Source: Proteles cristata cristata (taxonomy: Eukaryota > Chordata > Mammalia > Carnivora > Hyaenidae). Taken from it: DNA of 64,000 nt. The stretch spans positions 372,001-436,000 of the forward strand of contig JAESUZ010002694.1 of NCBI GenBank assembly GCA_017311185.1, given 5' to 3'. Position 1 is the stretch's first letter, and every line of letters begins with the position of its first letter. The notes beneath the pieces are model-generated. The model was not told where the DNA came from. It was given only the letters and a program-made list of their open reading frames with translations, and searched no databases. The position numbers and the translations under genes are program-made. Shown here piece by piece: positions 44,211 through 53,895 of the stretch.

Positions 44211-44424
44211 TTAAATTTTTTTAAATGTTTATTTATTTTTGAGACAGAGAGAGACAGAGCATGAGCAGGGGAAGGGCAGAGAGAGGGAGACACAGAATCT
44301 GAAGCAGACTCCAGACTCTGACCTGTCAGCACAGAGCCCAACGTGGGGCTCGAACTCAAAGACTGTGAAATCATGACCTGAGCTGAAGTTGGATGCTTAA
44401 CTGACTGAGCCACCCAGGCACCCC
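44211..44424 (-). mobile_element. SINEC_Fc-type SINE
   Basis: Reverse copy, head ending CCACCCAGGCACCCC. Duplication TCAAATTTCT (44201-44210) and TCACATTTCT (44425-44434). Confidence 0.94.
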
Positions 44425-44529
44425 TCACATTTCTGGAGATCAGAATCCTGTCTCTGATTTAGTCCTATAAGATTGCACAGGGTCTGTCCCTGCCCATCTG
44501 TTCCCCTCTGTGTCTTGCTTGGTCCTGTC

Positions 44530-44790
44530 CAGTGCCTGTCACATTGGCCTCCGTGCAGATTCTCCAGGCTGCTGAGGAAGCACCTGCCTCGGGCTTAAGC
44601 TGCCATTCATGCCCACAGAGATGTCCTTCCTCCAGGTGCTCTCGTGGCTTACCTCCTCATCTTCTGTGTCTGCATTTAAACAGTGTGTCCGTTTATCTAG
44701 ACAGGATCCTCCACTCATCCTTTGTGTTATGTGTTCTTCATAGTTCATATTTTTAAGTGGCATTCCATTACACATTTATTTCTTTGTTTT
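44530..44790 (+). mobile_element. L2 (LINE-2) fragment, part 1
   Basis: Sense L2: 'GCTGAGGAAGCACCTGCCTC', 'TGCTCTCGTGGCTTACCTCC', then 'TCTTCATAGTTCATATTTTT'. It is separated from its 3' end (45700-45865) by a minus-strand L1M piece and two SINEs. Confidence 0.55.
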
Positions 44791-44807
44791 AAAATGTGTA
44801 TTGTTTT

Positions 44808-45017
44808 GGGGCCACCTGGGTGGCTCACTTGGTTAAATGTCCAGCTCTTGGTGTCAGCTTAGGTCATGATTTCACGGTTCGTGGGTTCAAGCCCCACATC
44901 AGGCTCCATGCTGGCAATGCAGAGTCTGCTTGGGATTCTGTCTCTCCTTCTCTCTCTGCCCCTCTGCTGCTCTCTCTCCCTCAAAATAAATAAACTTTCA
45001 AAAATAATTTAAAAATA
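44808..45017 (+). mobile_element. SINEC-type SINE (first of a composite pair)
   Basis: Variant with 'CCAGCTCTTGGTGTCAGCTT' and 'GCTGGCAATGCAGAGTCTG', clearly diverged from the second copy. Upstream flank AAAATGTGTATTGTTTT (44791-44807). No duplication lies immediately after its own tail. Confidence 0.92.
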
Positions 45018-45227
45018 ATGGCTTAGTCGGTTAAGCATCCGACTTTCGCTCAGGTCATGATCTTGCGGTTCATGGGTTCGAGCCCCGCGTCGGGCTCTGC
45101 GCTGACTGCCAGCTCAGAGCCTGGAGCTTGTTTCAGTCTGTGACTCCCTCTCTCTCTGACCCTCCCCTGCTCGCACTGTCTCTCTCTCTCTCTCTCTCCT
45201 CGAAATAAATAAAACATTAAAAAAAAT
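45018..45227 (+). mobile_element. SINEC_Fc-type SINE (second of a composite pair), head-trimmed, young
   Basis: Starts at GGCTTAGTCGGTTAAGCATC, so about the first 13 bases of the head are absent. The body is near-consensus (GGGTTCGAGCCCCGCGTCGG, 'GACTGCCAGCTCAGAG', 'CTGACCCTCCCC'). Downstream flank AAAATTTGTATTGTTTT (45228-45244) pairs with the duplication upstream of the first SINE, with one mismatch in 17. Confidence 0.93.
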
Positions 45228-45243
45228 AAAATTTGTATTGTTT

Positions 45244-45605
45244 TAACTGAGGTATAATTGCCATCTAACATTATATCAGTTTCGGCTGTGCACCGTGATG
45301 CACCATGTGTACACATTGTGAAACAACGACCAGGAGAAGTCCAGTCAGCACCTGGCCCCCACCCCCAGTTACAGTGCTGTTTTTCTTTTTTCTCCACAAG
45401 GATCCTCAAGATACACACTGTCAACAACTTTCCAGTATGCAACCTCGCACTGTTAACCGTAGTCATCATGTTGTGCCTTCCATCGCACTGACGGCTTTAT
45501 TATAGGTGAAGGCCTGTGCCCTTAGATCCCCTTCACCTGTTGCACCCGCCTGAAGCCCTGCTGCTGTCAACCACCAGTCTGTTTTCTCTATCTCTGAGCA
45601 TAGGT
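45244..45605 (-). mobile_element. L1M-type 3' UTR fragment
   Basis: Antisense old L1 3' UTR: TTTTAACTGAGGTATAATTG, 'CTAACATTATATCAGTTTC', 'ACACATTGTGAAACAACGAC', 'CACTGTTAACCGTAGTCATC' and 'AACCACCAGTCTGTTTTCTC'. Its 3' end extends left across the SINE pair to about 44780. It is followed by a T/G-rich low-complexity stretch to 45680. Confidence 0.75.
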
Positions 45606-45699
45606 TGTTTTTTGCTTTTTTGTTTGATTTTGTTTGTGTTTGGGGGTTTTTGCTTTTTGTTTTTTGTTTTTTGTTTTTTTGGTCATTCACCCTCTTCTC

Positions 45700-45865
45700 T
45701 GTTCTATTCTCTTCATAGTTCTTACATTTAACTGGCATTATATCGCGCATTAATTTTAAGTTGCCAGCCTCTCTCTGTAGCATAAGCTTCTTGAAGGAAA
45801 GGATGCTCCCCGTACCTGGAACAGTACCTGTCCCATGATTGTGTTTAGTGTGTTTGGTAAATGGA
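45700..45865 (+). mobile_element. L2 (LINE-2) 3' end, part 2
   Basis: 'TAAGCTTCTTGAAGGAAAGG', 'TACCTGGAACAGTACCTGTC' and 'GTGTTTGGTAAATGGATGGA' match the terminal L2 sequence (size of gap to part 1: about 900 bases of later insertions). Confidence 0.6.
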
Positions 45866-45869
45866 TGGA

Positions 45870-47080
45870 TGCCTGGTGACCTTCCTATAAACGGTCCTGT
45901 CCCCGTGTTCCTAGAGTGATTTTCATTCATTTCAGCCCAGCAGGGCATCAGTTTAGGAAATTAGCGATCAGCGAGGTATGAAAATGTCCCTTACAGTACA
46001 GTATAGGGAACAAGATATTAATATGGGAAATGGTCTGCAAGGCAGAAGCTCCTGTAAAGGAAATAACCATAAGACCTTTTCAAAGATGATAAAGTTTCCT
46101 AAAACCTAGTGCTGTGACTTTTGTTAAGAGACAACAAATAAAAACAAAGGTAAACAATTTCCTCTTACTGTAGTCTTCAGAAGACAAAATAACAGGAGAA
46201 ATGAAAAGCCACAGTGCGGGGTACTGTCATTAGTCAGAGGCCAGCAGTAACGTGAGGAGAGAAAGCAGAGATGGGGAGGGCGGGCCTTGCCATCCCATTG
46301 CTCACAGATATTGAATTCTTCTCAGATTCTTGAAATCTCAGTCTCAATTTGCTGACCTACCTCAAGACTGAATTTTATATTTTGAGCCAGGTCAACAGTG
46401 TTCAAAGGAAGAGGCAGGTTTGAGGCTTAGCAGAGTCATGCAAAACTCCCTGCAGGTGAGCTCCAGACCCTTAGGATAGACCGTCCCTCTCCGAGTCCAA
46501 GGCACTCATCCAGCAAAGAGGGCAGGGTCCAGCGCTGTCTGCAAATGGGTAGTTGGGGCTGGGTTGGGGGAGAGTGAGCTCGCAATTCCAACTAGGGAGC
46601 AGCTTGGGGAGCAAACCCAATGAATAAAATGAGCATGGTGGGGGGGATCAGCAAGGAATAATCAGTGTGGAACTGGCAGTGAAGTTCCCCTTGTCCATCA
46701 GCCAGTACTCTGGATAGGCCAGAGTGCGGACCGCGTGGCTAGGAGCCCAGGTATAATGACAGTTTCAGACCTCTGGTAATAAGCACTAACCAACCACTCA
46801 GGGTAGAGCATAAGCACTCAACTGTGTGTTAGTGCTGGTACCCAAGCACAAGGTGAGGAAAAATGGAGTTGGTAAAAATCCATAGCACATTGGTGGCCAT
46901 TTTTCGTACATTTCTCGCATGTGTCAACCCATTTCCAAATACTCTATGGAGAGCATGTGCCAGATTTCTGCTTGTATTATATCTAAGAATGCATAGCAGT
47001 GGAAGGTTACATCAAGGATCTTATTACTTTTCAAAATGAATATTTGAATACAGTTTGGGAAGAGTGACTTAGAAATTATT
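45870..47080. other. Unassigned DNA
   Basis: About 1.2 kb, moderately GC-rich around 46200-46850 with no recognised repeats. A donor-like CAG|GTGAGC occurs at 46453-46461, unsupported by anything else. Confidence 0.4.
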
Positions 47081-47096
47081 AGAAATTTTCTGAGGA

Positions 47097-47324
47097 GGGG
47101 CGCCTGGGTGGCTTAGTCGGTTAAGCATCTGACTTTCGCTTAGGTCATGATCTCGCGGTTCGTGGGTTCAAGCCCCGCGTTGGGCTCTGTGCTGACTGCC
47201 AGCTCAGAGCCTGGAGCCTGTTTCAGTCTGTGACTCCCTCTCTCTCTGACCCTCCCCTGCTCGTGCTGTCTCTCTCTCTCTCCTAGAAATAAATAAAACA
47301 TTAAAAAAAATTTAAAAAAAAAAA
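47097..47324 (+). mobile_element. SINEC_Fc-type SINE, young
   Basis: Near-consensus: GGGGCGCCTGGGTGGCTTAG, 'CTCGCGGTTCGTGGGTTCA', 'GACTGCCAGCTCAGAGCCT', CTAGAAATAAATAAAACATT and an A tail. Perfect 16-bp duplication AGAAATTTTCTGAGGA (47081-47096 and 47325-47340). Confidence 0.97.
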
Positions 47325-47340
47325 AGAAATTTTCTGAGGA

Positions 47341-49194
47341 AAAAATGATGTACCTCTTTGCTTCTGTACAAAAACAGGGATAAAGTAAATATCTAAATAA
47401 TGAAAACTTTTGTAGCAAATGTCAAGGCTCCATCAAAAGGTGAAATAATGAGTTAAGTTGGATGTTTCCTCTTTCTTTGGCATTCCATATGTGACTTTCT
47501 CTTTTGTTATGTGAAGTTTACAAGATTTATGTCCTTATAATAAGTTTTTCACTGGATAAGTAGGTGAGGACTAATATATAGTACAGATAAGTCTATTTAT
47601 ATAAACTCAAAGTATAAGTAATCATCATCTTTTAGAAGTAAACTGAAGATATCGGGTGAGCCTGAGCAGCAACTTATCAATACATGATCTAAACTATAAT
47701 AACCAGGATGAGGTACATCAGCCAGAAACAACATCACCACCCCCACACTTCTGGCTTATGTGATTGTCACTAACTGTTTTAAGTAGGTCTTGGAAAGAAT
47801 ACAGGATTTGCTGAAATGACATACAACACTAAAGTACGATTTTCAAAACTGGGAAATATAATGGGAATGAAAGAAAGAGGCAAATCTTAATAGTTGTGCC
47901 CTACCTCCCTAATTGTGCTGGATTCCTAACTCAAAGAACATAGAAACAATCATGATCATAGGGAGGTAAATCTGATGTGATCAAATGACACTTAACCAAA
48001 TTTGGGAAATCAGTGTTTCATCTTGAGCACTTTTGAAGGTAAGAAACAAAGGATGCCATAATTTAAAAAGATACTGCACAAAATAATTCTAAAAGTAGGG
48101 TAAAATGATGTTATTTAAAGATACGTGCTTCCTGTTTTTGTCCTGATGGCTTGAGGGTTTGAGAACTGATGGGTGATATAGTATGAGACTGTACAACAAT
48201 GTACAACAATAATTTATAATGCAATTATAATGCAATATAATGCAAATTATAAATAAGAAGAGAAAAGAGCACAAAATGTCTACTAGATTCTAAAAATTGT
48301 TTAAGAACCGTGAGGCAGTAGATACTCTCATACCACCATAGGTAGTAGCTTAATTCTTTGCCATAGAAATATACACACTTAATCGAGAAAACAGAAATCT
48401 GTTAACCTCCTGGCCTAACCCGCCAAGAGCAGCTTCTAACTGCACTAATACAGCTAAACTAGAGAAGAGAAAACACAGTTTTGAAACTGCTTTGTGCACG
48501 AGGATGTTCAGCATGGATTGTTTTCAGGATTTAGTCAGAGAATAGCCTGCATTCCCAACACCTCGTTGTCCAGTGATGAAGAGCAGTGGGCAGCATCTAA
48601 GGCTGACACTCTCCCTACGGGGTGGGGCTGGGGGGATGCTGGAATTCCAGACAGAAGCACGCGTAAAGAATACATATGGGCATCTGCGTAACATACCTGA
48701 TAACTTAAGCCGTTAAAATTGAGGTGGCAGCTTGGAGAGGGCTTGGGGAAGAACCAGTGAAGCCAAATAGTGGAAGATTCAGAATTCTACAGAGGAGACG
48801 AAGGAAGGAAATTCTGCACAAAGTATATAGAAACTAGATTGTTAAGAGCAAAGGCAATGGAGTATCTTTATGGAACTAAAGTATATATAGAATACCAGGA
48901 ATGGCAAAGTGTGTGCAATTGGCAAAAATATACCACGTAAGAGGAAGGCTGCACAGACCACTGGATAGAAATTATTGTGCTGTGGCCACATGGTGACTAA
49001 CATGCCCTTTGGGCAACTAACACGTGATTCCTAAAAGTTCCTGTGTGTTTTAGTCTTGTCTCTTCCCATTTTTCTCTTGGATAAACAATCACATGAGACA
49101 CACACAAACATATACATATGTCAAGTACATTTGAGAAATATTGAGTAGTTTATCCTGGGGGGGCGATACAGTAGGGCAGCCAATAATATCTGTG
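47341..49194. other. Unassigned DNA
   Basis: About 1.85 kb of mostly AT-rich sequence with no recognised transposon. It contains a local tandem repeat at 48196-48256 (GTACAACAAT twice, then TATAATGCAA-type units three times). No gene seen. Confidence 0.45.
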
Positions 49195-49365
49195 ACCATT
49201 TAAATTTATATTAAAGAGTAAATAGAAGAACTAAAATCCACCAACTCAATTGCACTAAGAGTTCACGTGTTAACAGCTACACCAGTGGCTACTGGTAATC
49301 CAGTTGGTGAGGGCAAACCTAGACTGTTTCCAACATTGCAGAAAGTTTTGTTGAACAGTACTGGG
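49195..49365 (+). mobile_element. Ancient non-autonomous DNA element (hAT-like), not named
   Basis: 'AATTGCACTAAGAGTTCACG', 'ACACCAGTGGCTACTGGTAA' and 'CAACATTGCAGAAAGTTTTG' followed by TTGAACAGTACTG match the end of a common mammal-wide element that terminates in ...TTGGACAGCACTG. Confidence 0.5.
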
Positions 49366-49551
49366 GGCGGGGGTCACAATGCACATTATCCTGTTACCCT
49401 TTCTAAGCAGGTATACAAGCGAAGGAAAACAAATGAAGAAATGTTATTCAGACACAGCAATGAATGAACTATCCATACAGCCACATGCTCAAGATAATGA
49501 TGCTGTGTGAAGGATCTCACATGTAAGAGTAAATCTTTTTCTTTTACTTAA

Positions 49552-49751
49552 ATTTTTTTAATGTTTTGAGAGAGAGAAAGAGAGCATGAGCAGGGGAGGG
49601 GCAGAGAGAGAGGGAGACGCAGAATCCAAAGCAGGCTCCAGGCTCTGAGCTGTTAGCACAGAGCCCGATGTGGGGCTTGAACCCATGACCTGTGAGATCA
49701 TGACCTGAGCAGAAGTTGGACACTTAACCGATTGAGCCACCCAGGTGCCCC
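49552..49751 (-). mobile_element. SINEC_Fc-type SINE
   Basis: Tail side AATTTTTTTAATGTTTTGAG, near-consensus body, head ending CCACCCAGGTGCCCC. A clean duplication is not visible. Confidence 0.93.
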
Positions 49752-50140
49752 TCTAACAACCTTCTTTCTAATGGCCGAATAAGGAAATAATCCAAATACT
49801 TATAACTGCAGATCAGGTGAAATAAACTGGTATATTCATGTAGTAGAATACTATGCAACAATAAAAATAGATGAGCCAGAGCTAAATATACTTTTGGAGG
49901 AAATTTATAAACGTAATAGTGCGGGAAAGAATTTGGACATAGTAGAATATCGCATGATTAAAAGTACATAGTGTTACATAAGGTGGCAGAAGTTAGAAAA
50001 TACATTGGAGTATATGTCAGATAATGAGTGGGTGTGAAAGGAAGCTTCTAGACTCTCATTAATGTCCTGTTTCTCAATCTGAGTGATAATGCAGATGTGT
50101 GAGCACATTTTTGAGAACTTTTTTTATGCAGCGCAGTGAT
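49752..50140 (+). mobile_element. Old L1M ORF2-end and 3' UTR fragment
   Basis: 'CTAATGGCCGAATAAGGAAA', 'GGTATATTCATGTAGTAGAA', 'TACTATGCAACAATAAAAAT' and 'GATGAGCCAGAGCTAAATAT' follow the end of L1 ORF2 (the W-x-I-Y-x-x-E-Y-Y region) in sense orientation. The 3' UTR after it is decayed. Confidence 0.65.
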
Positions 50141-50156
50141 GGTTCAGGCAACCTTT

Positions 50157-50223
50157 TTTATATAAATTTAATTTATTGTCCAATTGTTTTCCATACAACA
50201 CCCAGTGCTCATCCCAACAAGTG
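50157..50223 (-). mobile_element. 67-bp L1 3'-tail insertion
   Basis: Only the last 3' UTR bases of the felid L1, in reverse: 'TAAATTTAATTTATTGTCCA', 'TTGTTTTCCATACAACACCC' and 'AGTGCTCATCCCAACAAGTG'. Perfect 13-bp duplication TCAGGCAACCTTT at 50144-50156 and 50224-50236. An extremely short target-primed insertion. Confidence 0.9.
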
Positions 50224-50267
50224 TCAGGCAACCTTTAAAAGCATATATTTCAAATCATTGAAGCTTA

Positions 50268-50482
50268 GCGGCACCTAGGTGGCTCTGTCAGTTGGGCGTC
50301 CAACTTCGGCTCAGGTCATGATCTCACGGTTTGTGGGTTCGAGCCCTGCATCCAGCTCTGTGACGACAGCTCAGAGCCTGAAGGCTGCTTCAGATTCTGT
50401 GTCTCCCTCTCTGTCTGACCCTCCCCTGCTTGCACTGTCTCTCTCTCAGAAATAAATAAAACATTAAAAATTTTTTAAAAAT
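50268..50482 (+). mobile_element. SINEC_Fc-type SINE
   Basis: Head GCGGCACCTAGGTGGCTCTG, intact box B GGGTTCGAGCCC, 'CTGACCCTCCCC' and GAAATAAATAAAACATT. Perfect 16-bp duplication AAATCATTGAAGCTTA (50252-50267 and 50483-50498). Confidence 0.96.
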
Positions 50483-50637
50483 AAATCATTGAAGCTTAAA
50501 ATAGTTTGATTTTGTTATAGAATTAAATATTTTTTCCACCCAGTAAAGCTTGGTCAGGCACTTAATTCAATTAAGAAATTGAATTAAAGTGCTTATTATA
50601 TTGCAAAACACTACAGGGGAATTGCTCATTTAGCTCT

Positions 50638-51010
50638 GTTATGGAATGGAAATTTGTGTCCCTCAAAAATTCCCATATTGACATCCTAGCATTCAGTGTG
50701 ATTGTGTTAGGAGGTGGGGCCATTGGGAGGTGATTAGGTCATGTGGGAGGAGCCCGGGTGAATGGAATGTGTTCCTTTAAAACAACCCCAGAAAGCCATC
50801 TAGTCCTTTCTCTGTCATGTGCAGACACGTGAACAAAAGACAGCTGTCTGCGATGAGCCAGGGAGGGAGCTGTTACCAGACACCGAATCTGCCAGCAGGT
50901 GCCTTACTCTTGGGCTTCGTCCCCAGGACCATGAGAAATAAATGTCTGCCATTTAAGCCACCCATTACTTTTTATATTTTTTGGTTATAGCAGCCTGAGT
51001 AGGCTGAAAC
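50638..51010 (+). mobile_element. MLT1/MST-like LTR (ERVL-MaLR)
   Basis: A complete-looking solo LTR: 'GTTATGGAATGGAAATTTGT', 'GGAGGTGGGGCCATTGGGAG', 'GTGATTAGGTCATGTGGGAG', 'ACCAGACACCGAATCTGCCA', 'ACCATGAGAAATAAATGTCT' (poly(A) signal AATAAA at about 50937) and 'TTGGTTATAGCAGCCTGAGT'. Better preserved than the MLT1-like copy at 28 kb. No internal sequence is attached. Confidence 0.85.
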
Positions 51011-51539
51011 CAGGTCTGATCTCACAGAAGTTTAGAGATGGAAGAAGCTTTTAATACAACTTACAGGAATGAATCGCCTTACTTTTCAGTAGGACTTTGC
51101 TGCTGCCCAGGCGGGCCAAGCCGAGGGCAATGAGCTCCACAACTGAGGCTAGACACAGTTCTAGCTGCTAATTCAGTGCTCATGCTGTGTAACTGTGTTG
51201 TGAGGAACTCTGTGCTGTCGGGTGTAAGCATACAGGAGGAATGGGAACACTTTTCACCTGCTGTTTTTTTAATGGATTTTATAAAGCTTAACCACTAATG
51301 AATTGATTTCAGTATGTAACTCAGGACTTGCATTCGACACATTTTAGGCTTAAGAATATTCACATGGAACTATGGCAATTATATCCATATCCATTTGTCA
51401 ATCAAACTGTATTATAATTTTATTCAAATAAGGTATTCAAATTATATAAATATTGTTTACAAATTTGTATAGTTTGCAATGGCTGGAAACCATTTAGTAA
51501 ATACATTTATATTTTGACAAAACTGTGAGAACTTATTAT
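51011..51539. other. Unassigned DNA
   Basis: About 530 bases, AT-rich in the second half. Nothing recognised. Confidence 0.4.
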
Positions 51540-51748
51540 ATAGTAGTGTACTAAGTGCTTGGGACACGTGATGAGAGAATCAGACACGCACCTGCCTTCA
51601 CAGTGCTGTGAGAGTAGTGATCGGTTCAGACAGTCGACACAATCACACAGAAACACAGCCAATGGGAGGAGTATGAGATGCACCAGAGAAACTGGCCTGA
51701 AGATAGCAATTTATATCCTGAAAGAACTTATACCACCTAAAGTTAAAA
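51540..51748 (-). mobile_element. L2 (LINE-2) 3' fragment
   Basis: Antisense L2 3' end: 'TGTACTAAGTGCTTGGGACA', 'AGACACGCACCTGCCTTCAC' and 'CAGACAGTCGACACAATCAC' in consensus order. Moderate confidence. Confidence 0.5.
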
Positions 51749-51763
51749 CATATACAAATATTA

Positions 51764-51985
51764 GGGCGCCTGGGTGGCTCAGTCTGTTAAGTGTCTGACT
51801 TTGGCTCAGGTCATGGTCTCATGGGTCATCGGTTTAAGCCCTGTGTTGGGCTCTGCCCTGACAGCTCAGAGCCTGGAGCCAGCTTCGGATTCTGTGTCTC
51901 CCTCTCTCTCTGCCCCTCCTCCACTCACACTCTGTCTCTGTCTCTCTGTCTCTCTCACAAATAAGTAAACACTAAGATAGATATA
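51764..51985 (+). mobile_element. SINEC_Fc-type SINE
   Basis: Head GGGCGCCTGGGTGGCTCAGT. The CT-tract has TCTGTCTCTGTCTCTCTGTC and the tail is ACAAATAAGTAAACACTAAG. Approximate duplication ACATATACAAATATT (51748-51762) and ACATATATTAATATT after the tail. Confidence 0.93.
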
Positions 51986-52075
51986 TACATATATTAATAT
52001 TCACGACTTTTTGTCACATGATCATTTATAGAATATATTTAAGAAGGCTGTCCTTTCTTTAAACCAGATCTTCAA

Positions 52076-52261
52076 GGGGTGGCTCAATCGGTTAAGCGTC
52101 CTATTTTAGCTTAGGTCATGATCGCATGGTTCTTGTGTTCAAGACCCATGCCAGGCTCTACTGGCAGCTCAGAGCCTGGTGCCTGCTTCAGATTCTATGT
52201 CTCCATCTCTGTTCCTCCCCTCCTCATGCTCTGTCTCTCTCAAAAATAAATATTAAAAAAA
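52076..52261 (+). mobile_element. SINEC_Fc-type SINE (first of a pair), head-trimmed
   Basis: Starts at GGGGTGGCTCAATCGGTTAA, missing the GCGCCTG part of the head. The tail AAAAATAAATATTAAAAAAA runs directly into the next SINE. Upstream flank AGATCTTCAA (52066-52075). Confidence 0.92.
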
Positions 52262-52263
52262 TT

Positions 52264-52463
52264 AGGGGCATCTGGGTGGCTCAATCAGTTGAGCATCTGA
52301 CTTTGACTCAGGTCATGATCTTGTGGTCCTTGAATTTGAGCCCTGCGTTGGGTTCTGTGTTGACAGCTCAGGACCCAAAGCCTGCTTCAGATTCTGTGTC
52401 ACCTTCTCTCTTTGCCCCTCCCCCTCCTCAAAAGTAAATAAATATTAAACATTTAAAAAATAT
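52264..52463 (+). mobile_element. SINEC_Fc-type SINE (second of a pair)
   Basis: Head GGGGCATCTGGGTGGCTCAA, tail AAAGTAAATAAATATTAAAC. Downstream flank AGCTCTTCAA (52464-52473) matches the flank before the first SINE, so the pair shares one duplication. Confidence 0.92.
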
Positions 52464-52473
52464 AGCTCTTCAA

Positions 52474-52990
52474 AATCAATGAGGACCTTATTAGCATCGT
52501 CAGCATTGGAACACAGCTGATTTTCAGACTATTACATCTGACACTTATAAAATTCTCCAAAAAATTAGCACCATTTACAAGCATGGTTTCAGTTAATATC
52601 TATAATATTTCATCTTTTCTGCCAGGCCTACACTGCTTCGTAGTGTCTCCAATTTAACTTGCCGGCTGCATAAACTGTGCCTTATCTTTTAATTAATGCA
52701 CAAAATGTTTACTCTCTCATTAATCAAAACATGTCAAACCACATGTTATTAACTAATGAAAGAAAGTCCCAATTGCCCTCAAATAGGTGACCTAGACATT
52801 TAGAGTTTCCTCTAAATCAAAGCTTTGTGAGTGTAAATGCAGCATCTCTCATTAAAGCTTTCTGGTGCTTTTCAAATGCCAGAATGAGACTCTCATTTAG
52901 TTTTTAATACTTCCAAGGACAGCTCTGGTTCTAAATATGCATTCAAATTGAATACTTGGGGAATTTGTGCAAGACACTTCTCTTTCATTC
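52474..52990. other. Repeat-free block, candidate conserved non-coding DNA
   Basis: Dense in ATTA/TAAT cores (TTTTAATTAATGC, CTCATTAATCAAAAC, TTATTAACTAATG) with an inverted ACATGTCAAACCACATGT at about 52730-52747. No repeat family or coding frame. Function is inferred from composition only. Confidence 0.4.
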
Positions 52991-53006
52991 ATGTAGTCAT
53001 TCAGTG

Positions 53007-53010
<4 letters not shown>

Positions 53011-53046
<36 letters not shown>

Positions 53047-53052
53047 TGTGTA
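53011..53052. repeat. (TG)n microsatellite
   Basis: About 16 pure TG units followed by TACGTGTGTAC. Confidence 0.95.
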
Positions 53053-53114
53053 CCTGTGTACTGGGAGGCAGAGGACATCCATTACAAAATAGAACAAATA
53101 AAAACCTTTTCCCA

Positions 53115-53895
53115 TTACTTTTATGTGCTAGAGACTCAGAAATCAATAATGAAATAAGGAAGTATACAATGTAATTCAAAAATCGCCGATTACTTTGAAA
53201 ATAGGTAAATTCGATAAGGACCAGATGAATAGCTGTATGGAAAGCAGATGTTTTAGATAAGATGAGAGACAGAAAATCAAGAGGGGAAGGTCATATGCAA
53301 ATCTGAGGAAAAGGTGTTCCAGGCAGAGGGTGTAGTCAACCAGCATCTCTGAGAAAGGAGCTATCTACTGTCCTAGTTAAACCCAGTTCTACAGGGAAAT
53401 CTTTGGGGAGAATGGTAAAAAGGAAGTTTGAAAGGATAAATAAAGACATGCATAAGTTCTCTTAGGATATGGTAAGAGCTCTGGGCTTTATTCTAAGTGA
53501 GAGAGGAGAGACTGCCAGGGAGAGAGTTTGAGGAACAGAGAGTGATGTCATCTTATTTATCTTTACAAAAGATCGCTGTGGGTGCGTGTGGAATGCGCTG
53601 CAGATGATTCATAAATGGACTAAAACCAATTAGAAATTCATGCATTTTCCCAAGCTTAGAGTGACCTCAACAATGTCAGTGAGAATGTTGAAAAAATTGG
53701 TCAGACTTGGGTGCATTTTGAAGTGAACCTCAGCAGGATTTGCTGATGGACCCCACGTGGGCTGTAGGGGGAAAGAAATCCAGAAAGGGCCTTTTAGATT
53801 CTAGATTTGAGGCAGGGGGTCCTGAAGGACCAGCAGTACCACTTATTGGGCTGGGGATAGAGCTGTGCAGGAGGGGAGGACTCGGCGCTCTGCTT
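53115..53895 (-). mobile_element. L2 (LINE-2) 3' portion, about 780 bp
   Basis: The longest L2 remnant here. The plus strand reads antisense L2: 'GGTGTTCCAGGCAGAGGGTG', 'CTGGGCTTTATTCTAAGTGA', 'GAGTGATGTCATCTTATTTA', 'GATCGCTGTGGGTGCGTGTG', 'CAGGATTTGCTGATGGACCC' and 'GTACCACTTATTGGGCTGGG', in the reverse order expected. No coding frame persists. Confidence 0.65.

Noticed and set aside
45466..45948. 160-codon minus-strand frame with a Lys/Asn-rich middle
   Set aside because: The Lys/Asn-rich part is the translated T/G low-complexity tract. The rest overlaps L1M and L2 remnants.
52997..53179. Thr-His repeat frames at GT/CA microsatellites (also 31144-31326, 54861-55172)
   Set aside because: They are direct translations of dinucleotide repeats.
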